From Rattus norvegicus (taxonomy: Eukaryota; Chordata; Mammalia; Rodentia; Muridae): a stretch of 64,000 bases of DNA. The stretch spans positions 16,975,501 through 17,039,500 of the forward strand of contig NC_086023.1 of assembly GCF_036323735.1 (NCBI RefSeq), read 5' to 3'. Each line of letters starts with the position of its first letter. Within the stretch, counting starts at the first letter, position 1. Both the position numbers and the translations under genes were made by a program. The notes beneath the pieces were generated by a model. It had not been told where the DNA came from, made no database searches, and was given only the letters and a program-made list of their open reading frames with translations. Shown piece after piece: positions 46,770 to 59,206 of this stretch.

Positions 46770-48454
46770 CTCAATAGAAATAGGCTCAATTACCCAGTTA
46801 AAAAAACACAGGCTAACAGAATGAATGTGAAAACAGAATTCATTTTCTGCATGCAAAAATGCTGCATACGAGAAATGCACCTCAACAACAAAGATAGATA
46901 CTACCTCAGAATAAATGGTTGGAAAAAGATTTCCCAAGCAAATAGACCTAAGAAGCAAGCTGGTCTAGCCATTTTAAGATCTAACAGGACAGAGTTCAAA
47001 CCAAATTTAATCAAAAAAGATGTTGAAGGATACTTCAACTATATACTTATCAAAGGAAAAAATCTACCAATGTGACATTTCAGCTGTTTACACCTATGTT
47101 GTTACACACACTCATATGTGTAAAAAAAGTTACTAAAACTTTAAGCACAACATTGATAGTGGAAAACTTCAATATCCCACATTCAGTAATAGACATGTCA
47201 TCCCATCAAACACTGAGCCTAAAAAGACCTAAGAGACATCTGCAGAGCATTTCCCTCAAACACAGAACAAAATACATTCTTATCAGCACCTCATAGAAGT
47301 TTCTCCAAAATTGACCACATTTTGGTCACAAAGCAAGTCGCATCAGTTAAAAGAAAATAGAAATAACTCCCGTAGCCTATTAGTATACTGTAGGGAGCCA
47401 TATTGGATTTGGGCCTGGCCTCTTTGTGACTGTATGGCTCAAAGTGGCTACGTGACTCTGGGCTGTATGGCCACAGATACTCACCCCTAAGATGACTGCC
47501 ATAAAGTCTTGAGATTGTTGGACAAAAGCCTCTCCCATGAATTTACGGCACAGGAAGATAACAATCATGGAATGCTTCAGCCCGAGCAAATACCAGATGT
47601 TTCCTGAGCAAACCACCCGGTGTCTCCACCGCATGACCTCTTCACCTCCTGCTATCAGAGTACCCTCTTGCTTCCTTCCTTTGTGTTTCACAAAGGTTAC
47701 TCCCCCTACCTGAAAGCCTTAAAAGCTGTAACGTTTACCCCAATAAACGAGACTTTGACAACAGAACTTTGCTTGGTCTCCTTCTTCTCTTCACCCCCAT
47801 TGACCCACAGGTAGAAAGCCTCTTCAGGACCCTGAATAACTGGACCCTCTGGACAGGTCAGTATGCCACAGATTAAAGATGGATTTCAACAACAAAATAA
47901 AGGAAAGCCTACAAACTCATGGAAACTGAACAATTCTCTAATGAAGAAATAATTAAAGACTCCCTAGAATTCAATGAAAATGAATGCACAACCAAAACTT
48001 ATGAGACATGATGAAAGCAGTGCTAAGAAGAAAGTTCATAACACCAAGTTCCTACATTAAAAACTGGAGAGATCTCATGCTAACAACACCACACATGAAA
48101 GCTCTAGAATAAAAAAGAAGCAGATACACCAGGAGAAGATTGCAAGAAATAATCAAACTCAGGGCTGAAATCAGTAAATTAGAAATACAGTGATCAATAT
48201 AAAGAATTAATGAAACAAAGAGTTGATTCTTTGAGAAAATGAGCAACATAGCAAACATGTATTGAAACAAAGAAAATATAGAGACAGAATACCCAGATCA
48301 ACAAACACAGACATGCAAAGGATCATTAGGTCATACTTTTAAAAACCTGTTCTCAAGAAAACTGGAAAAACTAAAAGAAATATGTAATTTTCTCAATAGA
48401 AACCACTTACCAAAGTAAAATCAAGATCAGATAAACAATTTAAATCAATCTATA
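46770..48454 (+). pseudogene. ORF2: Ancient L1 ORF2 pseudogene, endonuclease to RT start
   Basis: Endonuclease-type coding begins near 46770 (a degraded QETHL-like motif near 46870, then YYLRINGWKKISQA in the open block 46821-47075). It continues in shifted frames to 47388, is split by the LTR at 47389-47860, and continues to 48454 at the linker before the RT (aatcaagatcagataaacaa). Frequent stops make it non-functional. Confidence 0.8.
47389..47860 (+). mobile_element. Solo LTR of an endogenous retrovirus (class II-like)
   Basis: A 472-bp block starts TGTAGGGAGCC and ends ACAGGTCA, so it has TG...CA termini. It carries AATAAA at 47742-47747 about 120 bp before its end. The TSD is 6 bp (gtatac at 47383-47388; gtatgc at 47861-47866, one mismatch), as for beta/ERVK elements. 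It lies within the ancient L1 ORF2. No internal viral genes are present. Its first ~70 bp match the antisense LTR at 55310-55820. Confidence 0.85.
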
Positions 48455-48821
48455 TTGCTTCCAGTTTCCATCCACACCAGGGTCTGACCCTCTGCCACAG
48501 CTCTCTGGACCTAGATCCCAACCAGAGAGAGCTGGTCTTTCTCTCAGGAGTGCTGACATACCTCAGAACACAGAAAAGAACACCAATTCTGCTCAGAGGT
48601 ACTCTCACAAAGCCCTCAGGGCACAGAAACCAAGAAGTCTGGGATACGATCCTTCCGCTTTCCATCTATGCCCACAGCTGCATCTGTGTCACAGCTTGCC
48701 ATAACTAAATTCCAACAGGAGATAGCTGGTGTTTTGGGAGTGCTGACACACAAACTGACAGGAGGGTCAAGCCATTGTCAGAGACAGTAAGACCAGCTAA
48801 TACCAGAGAAGAACAGACAGC

Positions 48822-49915
48822 AAGAGGCAAGTGCAAGAACATAAGAAATAGAAACGAAGGCCACTTGGCATCTTCAGAACCCAGTTCTCCCATCACAGCA
48901 AGCCCTGGATACACCAGAAAAACAGGAATCAGATTTAAAAGGACATATCATGATGATGTTAGAGGACTTTAAGGAGAACATAAATAGCTCTCTTAAAGAA
49001 ATACAGGACAACACAGATAAACAGGTAGAAGCCCTTAAAGAGGAAACACAAAAATCCCTTAAAGAATTTGAGGAAAACCAACCAAAAAGAGAACGAATTG
49101 AACAAAACCATCCAGGATCTAAAAATGGAAATACAAGCAACAAAAAAATCACAAAGGAAGAAAACCCTGAAGATAGAAAATCTCAGAGAGACATCAGTAG
49201 TCATAGGCACATGCATCACCAACAAAAACACATGAGATAGAAGAAAGAATCTCAGGGGAAGAAGATATCATAGAAAACATTAACACAACAGTCAAAGAAA
49301 ATGCAAAGTGCACAAAGCTCCTGACCCAAAACATCCAGGAAATCCAGGAAACAATGAGAAGTTCAAACATAAGAATAGTAGGTATAGAAGAGAGCTAGAT
49401 TCCCAAATTAAAGAACCAATAAATATCTTCAAAAAAATTACAAAAGAAAACTGAAAACTTCCTTAACCTAAAGAAAGAGAGGCCCATAAACATACAAGAA
49501 GCCTACAGAATTCCAAATAGATTGAATCAGAAAAGAAATCACTCCACCCCATCATATAATAGTTAAAACACCAAATGTATTAAACAAGGAAGGAATATTA
49601 AAAGCAGTTAAGGGAAAAAGGTCAAGTAACATATAAAGGCAGACCTATCAGAATTACACCAGACTTCTCAACAGAGAATATGAAAGTTAGAAGATCCTAG
49701 GAAGATGTCATACAGACCCTAAGAGAACACAAATGCCAGCCCAGGCTACTATATCGAGCAAAGCTCTCAATTAACATAATGAAGAAACTAAGATACTCCA
49801 TGACAAAACCAAACTTACACAATATATTTCCACAAATTCAGTCCTACAAAGGATAATAGATGGAAAACTCAAACACAAGGAGGGAAACTACACCCTAGAA
49901 AAAGCAAAAAAGTAA
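48822..49915 (+). pseudogene. ORF1: L1 ORF1 pseudogene
   Basis: The expected ATG is degraded (acagcaagaggcaagtgcaa). A coiled-coil block is open at 48950-49240 (KEETQKSLKEFEEN), then frameshifts near 49190 and 49395 follow. RRM coding around 49360-49400 (aacataagaatagtaggtat) and the C-terminal domain (about 49640-49800) are recognisable. The stop is at 49913-49915. Confidence 0.85.
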
Positions 49916-50000
49916 TCTTCTTTCAACTAACCAAAAAGAAGATAGCCACAAAACATAATCCCACCTAGGACAACAAAAGTAATAAGAAACAACAGTCATT

Positions 50001-52471
50001 GGTCCCTAATATCTCTCAACATCAATGGACTCATTTCCCAATAAAAAGGTATGAAATAAAAGGCTGAATACATAAACAGGACCCAGCATTTTGCTGCATA
50101 CGTGAAATGACAAAGACAGACACTTCCTCACAGTAAAAGGCTTGGAAAAAATTTACTAGCAAATGATTGCAAGAAACACTGGAGTAGTCTAATATTGAAT
50201 AAAATCACCTTTCATCTAAAGGTTATCAAAAAAATAAAAAGATAAGGCAGGACACTTCTTACTTCCCAAAGGAAAAAATCCCACAAGATAGCAGAAACTT
50301 TACATTGCACCTTACACAATAATAGTGGGAGATTACAACACCCCAGTCTCATCAAAGGAGAGATCAAGAAAACAGAAATTAAACAGAGACACAGGAAAAC
50401 TAACAGAAGTTATGAACCAAATGGATTTAACAGATATCTATAGAACATTTCACCTAAACAAAAGAATATATCTTCTCAGCACCTCATGACAAAATTCAAC
50501 ACCCCTTCATGTTAAAAGTCTTGGAAAGATCAGAAATTCAAGGTGCATACCTAAACATAATAAAAGCAAAATACAACAAACCAGTAACCAACATCAAACT
50601 AAATGGACAGAAATTTGAAGCAATCCCACTAAAATCAGGAACTAGACAAAGCTGCCTACTCTCTCCCTACCTATTCAATATAGTACTTGAAGTCCTAGCA
50701 AGAGCAAATAGACAACAAAAGGAGGTCAAAGGAATACAAATCAGAAAGGAAGATGTCAAAATATCACTATTTGCAGATGATATGATAGTATACTTAAATG
50801 ACCCCAAAAATCCACCAGAGAACTCCTACACCTGGTAAACAACTTCAGCAAAGAGGCTGGAAATAAAATTAACTCAAACAAATCAGTAGCCTTCCTCTAC
50901 TCAGAGGATAAACAGGCTGAGAAAGAAATTATGGAATGACACCCTTCACAATAGTCACAAATGACTATTCAGTGTGACTCTAACCAATCAAGTGAAAGAT
51001 CTATATGACAAGAACTTCAAGTAACTGAAGAAAGAAATTGAAGATCTCAGAAGATGGAAAGATCATCCATGCTCATGGATTGGCAGGATATATACATATT
51101 AACATCTTGACAAAAGTAATTTATAGATTCAGTGCAAATCCCATCAAAATCCCAAGTCAATTCTTCACAGTGTTAGAAATAGCGATTTGCAATTCATTTG
51201 GAATAACAAAAACACCAGGATAGTGAAAACTATTTTCAACAATAAAAGAACTTCTGGGGGAATCCCTGACCTCCAGCTGTATTACTGAGCAATAGTGATT
51301 TTTAAAAAAATGTATGGAATTGGTACAGAGACATGAGGGCAGATCAGTGGAATAGAATTGAAGACCCAGAAATGAACCCACACACCTATGGTCACTTGAT
51401 CTTTGACAAAGGAGCTAAAACCATCCAGTGGAAAAAAAGATAGCATTTTCAACAAGTGGTGCTGGTTCAACTGGAGGTCAGCATGTAGAAGAATGCAAAT
51501 CGACCCATTCTTATCACCCTGTACAAAGCTCAAGTCCAAGTGGATCAAGGACCTCTGCCTAAAACTAGATGCACTGAAACTAATAGAAGAGAAAGTGGAG
51601 AAGAGCCTCAAACACATGGGCACTGGGGAAAATGTCCTGAACAAAACACCAATGCCGTAAGATCAAGACTCGACAAATGGGACCTCATAAAATTGCAAAG
51701 CTTCTGTAAGGCAAAGAACACTGTCATTAATACAAAATGGCAACCAACAAATTGAGAAAAGATCTTTACTAATCATTCATCTGATTAAGGGTTAATAACC
51801 AATATATACAAAGAACAAGAAGTTAGATTCCAGAAAACCAAATAACCTTACTTTTAAAATGGGCTACGGAGCTAAAGAAAGAATTCTCAACTGAGGAATA
51901 TCAAATGGCTGAGAAGCACCTAAAGAAATGTTTAACATCCTTAGTCATCAGGGAAATGCAAATCAAAATAACTCTGAGATTCCACCTCATACAAGTCAGA
52001 ATGGTTAAGATAAAAAACTCAAGTGACAGCATATGCTGGTGAGGATGTGGAGAAAGAGGAACACTCCTCCATTTTTGGTGGGATTGCAAGCTGGTACAAC
52101 CATTCTGGAAATCAGTCTAAAGGTTCCTCAGAAAATTGGACATAGTACTACCTGATGACCCAGTTATACTACTCTTAGGCATATACCCAAAAGATGCTCC
52201 AACATATAACAAGAACATATGTTCCACTATCTTCATAGTAGCCTTATTCATAATAGCCAGAAGCTGAAAAGGATCCAGATGTCTCTCAACAGAGAAATGA
52301 ATACAGAAAATGTGGTACATCTACACAATGGAGTACTACTCAGCTATCAAAAACAATGACTTCTTGAAATTCATAGGCAAATAGATGGACCTAGAAAATA
52401 TCTTCATCAGTGAGGTAACCCAATCAAAAGAGAACTCACATGCTATGCACTCACTGATAAGTGGATATTAG
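50001..52471 (+). pseudogene. ORF2: L1 ORF2 pseudogene with EN-RT deletion
   Basis: Endonuclease sequence (to about 50488) is joined directly to the RT at ttgacaaaattcaac-type sequence. Roughly 1.1 kb, covering the end of the endonuclease and the RT start, is missing. The RT block 50509-50838 keeps GTRQSCLLSPYLF (the usual GC is changed to SC) and FADDM near 50775. The C-terminal region and final SLISGY-like codons are present in several frames. Confidence 0.88.
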
Positions 52472-53651
52472 CCCAAAAACTCAGATTACACAAAACACAA
52501 TTCACAACCCACGTGATGCAAAAAAATAAAATAAAATAAAATAAAGGAAGACCAAAGTGTGACTGTTTCAGACCTTCTTAGAAGGGGGAGCAAAAATACT
52601 CACAGGAGGAAATATGGAAACAAAGTGTGGAGCAGAGACTGAAGGAAAGGCCATCTAAAGACTCCTCCAACTGGGAGATCCATCCCATATACAACTACCA
52701 AACCCAAACAATATTGCAGATGTCAAGAAGTGCATGCTGACAGGAGCCTGATATAGCTGTCTCTCAAGAGGCTCTGTCAGAGCCTGACAAATACAGAGGC
52801 AAATTGTAGCAGTCAATCTTTGGTCTGAGAAAGGGATCCCCAGTGAAGGAGTTAAAGAAAGGACTGAAGGAACTCAAGGGATTTGCAACCCCATCAGAAG
52901 AACAACAATATCAACCACCCACCCCCAGAGCTTCCAGGGATTAAACCACCATCCCAAGAGTACACAGCAATGGACCCATGGCTCCACCTGCATATGTAGC
53001 AGAGGATGGCCTTGTCGGGCATTATTGGAAGGAGATGGCCTTGGTCTTGTCAAGGCTTGATGCCCCAGTGTTGGGAAATGGCAGGCCAGGGTCTTGGGAA
53101 GGAGTTAGTGGGTAGGTGAGGGAGCACCCTCATAGAAGCAGGGGTTGGGGAAATGGGATAGTAGGTTTCTGGAGGGGAAACCAGGAAAGAGGATAACATT
53201 TAAAATGTAAATTAAATAATAACCAATAAAAGAAAAAAATTAATTTCATTGAATCTACCCACCCTTTTATCTGGCAGTAACACCCTCCTGAGTGAGGGGT
53301 CTCAGTCTCTCTATGCTTATACATTTTTCTGCTGCAAGTGCCTACTGTAATAAATGCAATTCTTGTGGCTTAAGGAAATTGGAAGCACTTATATCAAGTG
53401 CATGCCAAGTATGATATCTCTAAAACCAGTAACTTGTAACTCTTTTTAAATGCTTGAGACCTCCAACATGCTGTGGTTCTGGGGAATTTTATAGGCTGAT
53501 TTTTTTATATGCATTCTACAAGTACTCTACACTTTGGGGTCTACCGTTAATATCACTTATGAACCTATGGTTCTTGCCATCCAGGTGAGATAAACCAAAC
53601 TGAAGGAACTAGAGAGTATAGGGATGTATCTATAAAAGAGCTCGATCACCT

Positions 53652-53779
<128 letters not shown>

Positions 53780-54053
53780 TCATAAGTTAGCAAAGTACTA
53801 AACATCCCTGCCAGCATCATTGAAGAGAAAGAGTGATACTGTGAGGAATTCCCCAGGGCCATATGCTGGGAACTACTTCTGCTATTTTGTGCTCCTGAGT
53901 CTTTGAATGTGTATTTGCAAACCCTGCCAATTTGGGCAAGTCAGTAACTTTTCTCTCTCTATGCCTTTGTCTCTAATGGGTTTTGTACCCACCATGGGTT
54001 GCTTTCAAAGAACAAACTCAATATAATAATGTAAAATAAAAAGGAATCGGAAG

Positions 54054-54226
54054 GGGCTGGAGAGATGGCTCGGTGGTTAAGAGCACTAACTGCTCTTCCA
54101 GAGGTCCTGAGTTCAACAACCACATGGTGGCGCATGGTTGTAATAGGATTCAATGCCCTCTTCTGGTGTGTCTGAAGACAGCTACAATGTACTTATATAT
54201 GTAAAGTAAATAAGTATTTTTTAAAA
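54054..54226 (+). mobile_element. B2 SINE
   Basis: gggctggagagatggctcgg start, ttaagagcactaactgctct, ctctggtgtgtctgaagaca-type 3' half and an AT-rich tail. TSD: aaggaatcggaag (54041-54053) and aagaattggaag (54227-54238). A small deletion removes part of the B box. Confidence 0.94.
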
Positions 54227-54283
54227 AAGAATTGGAAGGTTTAAAAAAAATCAACCTATACCTAAGGAAATAAAGGCAATTAT

Positions 54284-54860
54284 TAAGAGTTTCCCAATAT
54301 TCTCTTCTATTAGATTTAGTTTAGTTCTATTAGATTTAGATTTATGTTAAGGTCTTTGATGCATTTGGACTTGAGTTTTGTGCAGGGTCATAAATATGGA
54401 TGTTTGGCTTCTTTTACATGCAGACATCTAGTTAGACCAACACCATTTGTTGAAATGTTCTTTCCGTCACATGGTTTTGCTTTCTTTGTCAAAAATCAAG
54501 TATCTGTAAGTATGTGGGTTTATTTCAGGGTCTTCAATTCAATTCCATTGATCAACATGTCTGATCCTATACCAATACCATACAGTATTTTATTACTATT
54601 GCACTCAGTAGAGGTTGAAATCAGAGAAGGTGACCCCTCCAGAAGTTCTTTTATTGTTCAGGATTATTTTTAGCTATCCTGTGTTTTGTTTTTCCATAGG
54701 AAGTTGAGAATTGCTCTTTCATGATCTATACAGAATTGTGTTGGAATTTTGATGGGAATTGCATTGAGTCTATAGATTGCTTTTTTTAAGATGGTCATTT
54801 ATATTATGTTAATCCTACCTACCAATCCATAAGTATGGGAGATTCTTCCATCTTCTGTTC
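54284..54860 (-). pseudogene. ORF2: Inverted L1 ORF2 segment (thumb/C-terminal region)
   Basis: On the minus strand it reads as ORF2 from the RRWKDLP-like region to the IEEKVGK-like region (gtcatttatattatgttaat; tggacttgagttttgtgcag; attctcttctattagattta are antisense ORF2). The sense-strand ORF2 start on its left and the sense C-terminus on its right (from 54861) frame it. The left join shares aagagtttccca with both strands. Confidence 0.85.
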
Positions 54861-55309
54861 CATCCTCAATTAAGATGTGGAGCAAGGGGAACACAACATC
54901 ATAGCTGGTTTGCATACAAGTGCAAACTTGTGCAACCACATTAGAAATCAATTTGGCAGTTTCTTAGAAAATTGGGAATACTTCTACTTCAAGACCCAGC
55001 TATACTAGTCTTCAGTATATATCCAAAAGATGCCTCACTATATCACAAGAACAGTTGTTCAACTATGTTCATAACAGCTTTATTCATAATAGCCAGAAAC
55101 TGGAAAACAACCTAGATGTCCCTCAACTGAAAAATTGATAAAGAAAATGTGGTACATCAACACAATGGTATACTACTCAACTACTAAAAACAAAGACATC
55201 ATAAATTTTGCAGGCAAGTGGATGGAACTTGAGAATATCATCTTGAGTGAGGTAACCCAGAGCCAGAAAGATATATATGGTATGTGCTCCCTTATAAGTG
55301 GGCATTAGC
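54861..55309 (+). pseudogene. ORF2: Ancient L1 ORF2 C-terminal fragment
   Basis: Sense coding resembling the ORF2 end (gatgtggagcaaggggaaca; aatagccagaaactggaaaa; aatgtggtacatcaacacaa; cttataagtgggcattagc). It is interrupted at its very end by the antisense LTR. Confidence 0.85.
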
Positions 55310-55820
55310 TGTCGGCACCAGCACCGACCTGGTACCGAGAATCGGGCGAAAGCCTGCGGGATGAAAGAAGCACACACACACAGGTTATTCGTGTCAAGCC
55401 AGGAGAGGATGGGAGAGAGAGCCCCTCCTGTAGCTTTATTCACCACTTATATACCCAAGTTCCCCAGGTAGAAAATATCTGGGAAGCACAGTGGGAAACC
55501 CTGGCTCCCGACCGACTATGAGACCTGAATTAATTAGGGAGAAATCCGAGAAGACCAGCCTAAATTTCAAGGATAAAGGCTGAGGAAGCAAAAGGCAGAA
55601 GTAAATTGACCACCACCCAGGTATGGTCCAGGTGTGTCAGTTCCACTTGCATCAGCCGGGCTCAGCAGAGGTCATGCAGTGGAGACACCGAGTGTTTACT
55701 ACTTGATCTTTTCTTCCTGTGCCGTAAATACATGGGAGAGGCTCTCGTGGAGTATGTGTGGCCAAGAGTCATGTAGCCACTTTGAGCTATCCAGGCCCAA
55801 ATCCAATATGGCTCACTACA
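55310..55820 (-). mobile_element. Solo LTR (antisense), related to 47389-47860
   Basis: 511 bp. Read on the minus strand it starts TGTAGTGAGCCATATTGG, contains a TATATAA-like box near 55447-55455 and AATAAA (seen as tttatt, 55435-55440), and ends GGTGCCGACA. A perfect 6-bp TSD, attagc, lies at 55304-55309 and 55821-55826. It has no internal viral genes. It is inserted in the ancient L1. Confidence 0.9.
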
Positions 55821-56870
55821 ATTAGCCATAAAGTTCAGGACAATCATGCTATAGAGCATAGATCCAAAGAAAGTAGGTAATAAGAAGATCCCAAGGGAGG
55901 ATGCCCTACCCAAATCTCACTCAGAAGAGTAAACTAAAGTCATTGGAGGTAGATAAAGAGAGGAAACTGAGTAGAAAAAGAGGTGAGGAGGAGAAACGAG
56001 ATGGTGATCAGGTAAGGGGGAAAACAGGGGCAGGAGAGAACAGGGGAAGGAGATAAGAATGGAAATTGGGCATCTCTGGTGACTAGCTGGAGGCCTGGAT
56101 TGGGGGAGGATATATAATGTCTGTGGGAGTGACCTTAGGTGAAGAACTTACAGAGTTGGAAGGTGGACATCAATTCCCCCAACAAAACCTTCAACCCAAA
56201 ATTTGTCTTGCCTGCTAGATGTTCACAGATAAAGATGGACCAGAGACTAAGGGAACAGCCAAACAATGACTGCTCCAACCTGATACCCATCCCAATGTGA
56301 CACTATTAAGGATATTCTGCTATGCATGCCGACAGGAATCTAGCATAACTGTATCCTGAGAGGCTTCATCCAGCAGCAAATGGAGGCAGATGCAGATATC
56401 CACAACCAAACATCCTGAAGAACCCGAGGAGTCTGGAAAAGTTGGCGATAGACGTGAGCAAGCCAGAGGGGTAAAGGACACCATAAGAATACCCACAGAG
56501 CCAACTAACCTGGGCCGCCACACAAAGAGCATGCAGTAGCTGTTCCTAGACCCCTTACAAATTTGTAGCAAATGTGCATCTTGGTCTTCATGTGGGTTCC
56601 CTAACAAATGGAGTGAGGGCTGTCTTGGTCTCTGTTCCCTGCCATTGGTGGGAAAGGATGTACCTACTAGTCCTGTTGGGACTAGATGTCCCAGGATGGG
56701 GTGGTACCCTGGGGGGTCTCTCTTTCTCTAAGGGGAAGGGGAGAGAGCAGTGAGGAGAGGAATTTGTAAGTGTGGGACTGGGAAGAGAGGAGGGAGTAGG
56801 CTATAATCAGAATGTAAAATAAATAAACAAATAAATAAATAAAATGGATACAATAAATAAATAAAATTTA
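55821..56870 (+). mobile_element. Ancient L1 3' UTR
   Basis: It continues the host L1 after the LTR (cataaagttcaggacaatca ... atgcatgccgacaggaatct ... tgtgggttccctaacaaatg) and ends with aataaataaacaaataaata repeats. The layout matches the old 3' UTR at 62966-64000 (agggtttcagggatggggag; gggatgcctaacagagggag). Confidence 0.8.
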
Positions 56871-56950
56871 AAAGGTACTACAGATTTAAGGTTTAAAAAT
56901 ATGAAGTTAAAAGAGTATGTTTCAAAATTCACAACCTCAGGACTAAACAC

Positions 56951-57432
56951 TGTGAAAAGCAAGTCCAGGCAGCCCCGCCCTGCCGCTAGAACTAACAGAC
57001 CATAAAAGGAAAGGAATGCAGAACAGACCAGGAGTACCGGATCTGACTCACAGGCCACCTGGCAGGAAGAGATAAGCCCCCAACCCCCGACATTCAGGAC
57101 GCCCCAAACCTGCCAATGTGTGTAGCTATACCTTATTACCTCATCATGTGAAATAGCCAATCATATGTGAACATATCTATGTGCCTCGTTTGAATCCACC
57201 AATCCCCGTAACTATGTATCTGCTTCTGTATGCCTGCTTCTGCTTCCCCAATCCCTATAAAAGCCCCATGCTGGAGCTGCTGGGCGCGCAAGTCCTCCGA
57301 AGAGACTGTGTGCCCACAGGTACCTGTGTTTTCCAATAAACCCTCTTGCTGATTGCATCCGAGTGGACTCGGCTCGGTCACTGGGCGCTTGGAACTCCTC
57401 CTGAGGGAAAGGTCCTCTCCGGGGGTCTTTCA
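56951..57432 (+). mobile_element. Gammaretrovirus-like (class I ERV) LTR
   Basis: A TATAAAA box at about 57256, a GC-rich R start near 57285, AATAAA at 57335-57340 and an end in GGGGGTCTTTCA match the U3-R-U5 layout of murine gammaretrovirus-like LTRs. The left end is uncertain: tgtgaaaagc is the best TG but is not the expected inverted complement of the right end, and no TSD is seen. No primer-binding site or viral gene follows, so it is a solo or truncated LTR. Confidence 0.8.
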
Positions 57433-59109
57433 GGTACAAGGGGTAATTCTGTGTTAGGATGAGGTGTTTAACTGGACATATTAATTAGGTGAGCTAAAGG
57501 GCTTTTGGTTGCTGGACTTCAATACATTGATAGCTGGACATCAGTAGTCAGCATCAGGAGGAGGAATTGACCAAATAAGGGAACAGACCTTTGGGAATAG
57601 CTTCCAGAGCATAGTCTAATAGTTTTTAGTAAGGCAGAGTGTATTGGAATGGCTAGGGAAGTGTAGTCTGTGAGGCTGGCTATAACGTAGATTCTGAGAA
57701 AAGAGCTGAGGTTGGCACTATTATTGGGGAGTAGTCTGTGGCTGATTTAGAATCTGTGGAGACAGATAAACTAGAGACACAGGTAAAGTGCAGGAGATTA
57801 GAAAAACCATTTCTTGGATGTACGTTTGAAACTGTTAGTTTTATAGTCTTGGTAGTTGGAAAGAGGAGTCCCAAGACTATGGAAAGGGGGAGAAGACCAG
57901 AGAAATGGGGAGAGATCCAAACCTTAGGAATAAACCATGCAGGAAAACTTAGGCTGTTGGTTGGAAGGACTCTAAAATGTTTTTGAGAACTCTCTTGAGA
58001 GGAGCCAGAAAAATGTAGATTGGCTATATAGAGTTAATTGGAGAACAACTATTATCTGAAAGCAGAATCTGCTTGTGTTTGGGAGAATTCAATCTGAGAG
58101 GCTTTTGGTATACCAGAATGGCCTTTTGAGAGGTATTTATGTGGGTTCTGAGATTGAGATTCTTTAGAAATATGGATGATTGAGGAGGCTCTAGGCAAAC
58201 TGTGAGAGGGATGGATGGTCTGCCATAGGATTTCTAGGACTGGAAATGTTGAGAGAATTTGACTTTGGTTCCCAAAGACAGTCTGGGGTAGTCAAGGTGA
58301 CAAGTTGTCCTTAGTGGGGGTGGGGCACTGGCAACTGGTACATCAGCAGCATCGAGAGAGATGGTTACTAATGAAGAGCTTCAAAAAGAGGTGCAAGGAA
58401 GCAGTGAGAGGTGTTGATAGAAGAATCAGTGATGTTAAGGAGAGAGTTTGTTAGATGACCTTGACTCAAGTCAGGGTTTGGCCATGAGAGTGTGTGTGTC
58501 AAAGAGGACATGGCTTCATTTTAGCTCTGTTTTGCAATTGGGAATGTAGGATTATTCAGTGTTTGATGCCTAAGGCTATCTGAACAATTAATGCATTCAG
58601 GGGAGTCAGTTGGTAGTGGATGTAGGGCAATCATTTAGCAGAGGAAAAGTAGCAGTGTGAGATTTGTGGGTAATGAGTGATCTTGAGGGAACAGGAGCAA
58701 GAGGATGTGGAGAGGATCTTGTGTGGGAAGAGGGTTAGTTATGTTTTTATCTGGGTTATCTGGGTAGGGTAGCATGGAGCAAAGTGAAAAAGTGAGGTAA
58801 ATTGTAAAATTGGAGTGGTGGTTTGGTGGACTGTCACATCAGCACAATTACTGTTTTTACTGATAATGGAAGGGTCAGTCTGATGTTGCAGTCTGACAGG
58901 AAGGAGCTGCCATCTTATAAAAAGTGTAAGCAGACAAAGCGAGGGGATTCTCTTGTGTATGAGAGGGTTGGGATTGGATGTCTTTGATAATATTTGGACA
59001 GGAGTGTAGAGTGGTGTGGGGGAACACTGAGGCAAAAAGCTAAGAGTACAGGGGCTGAGGAAGAACAGGTGAGGAATGTAAGTATAAGTTTTCAATAAGA
59101 GAAGCGTGG

Positions 59110-59206
59110 GGGTTAGGGATTTAACTCAATGGTAGAGCGCTTGCCTAGCAAGCGCAAGGCCCTGGGTTCAGTCCCCAGCTCCAAGAAAAAGGAAAAAAAA
59201 AAAAAA
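59110..59206 (+). mobile_element. ID SINE (BC1-like)
   Basis: gggttagggatttaactcaa with A box, ttgcctagcaagcgcaaggc, B box gggttcagtcccc and an A-rich tail. TSDs aataagagaagcgtgg (59094-59109) and aataagagaagtgtgg (59214-59229) differ at one base. Confidence 0.96.

Larger units (their letters stand above)
48455..53239 (+). mobile_element. L1 with 5' UTR, ORF1, deleted ORF2 and 3' UTR
   Basis: 5' UTR 48455-48821, ORF1 48822-49915, ORF2 about 50001-52471 with internal deletions, 3' UTR to 53230 and an A-rich tail. The left flank is aaatcaatctata (48442-48454). Its partner, aaatcaacctata, is found only at 54248-54260, about 1 kb beyond the L1 tail. It is inserted in the ancient L1 just before the RT region. 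The age is intermediate between the host and the young element at 30783. Confidence 0.9.
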
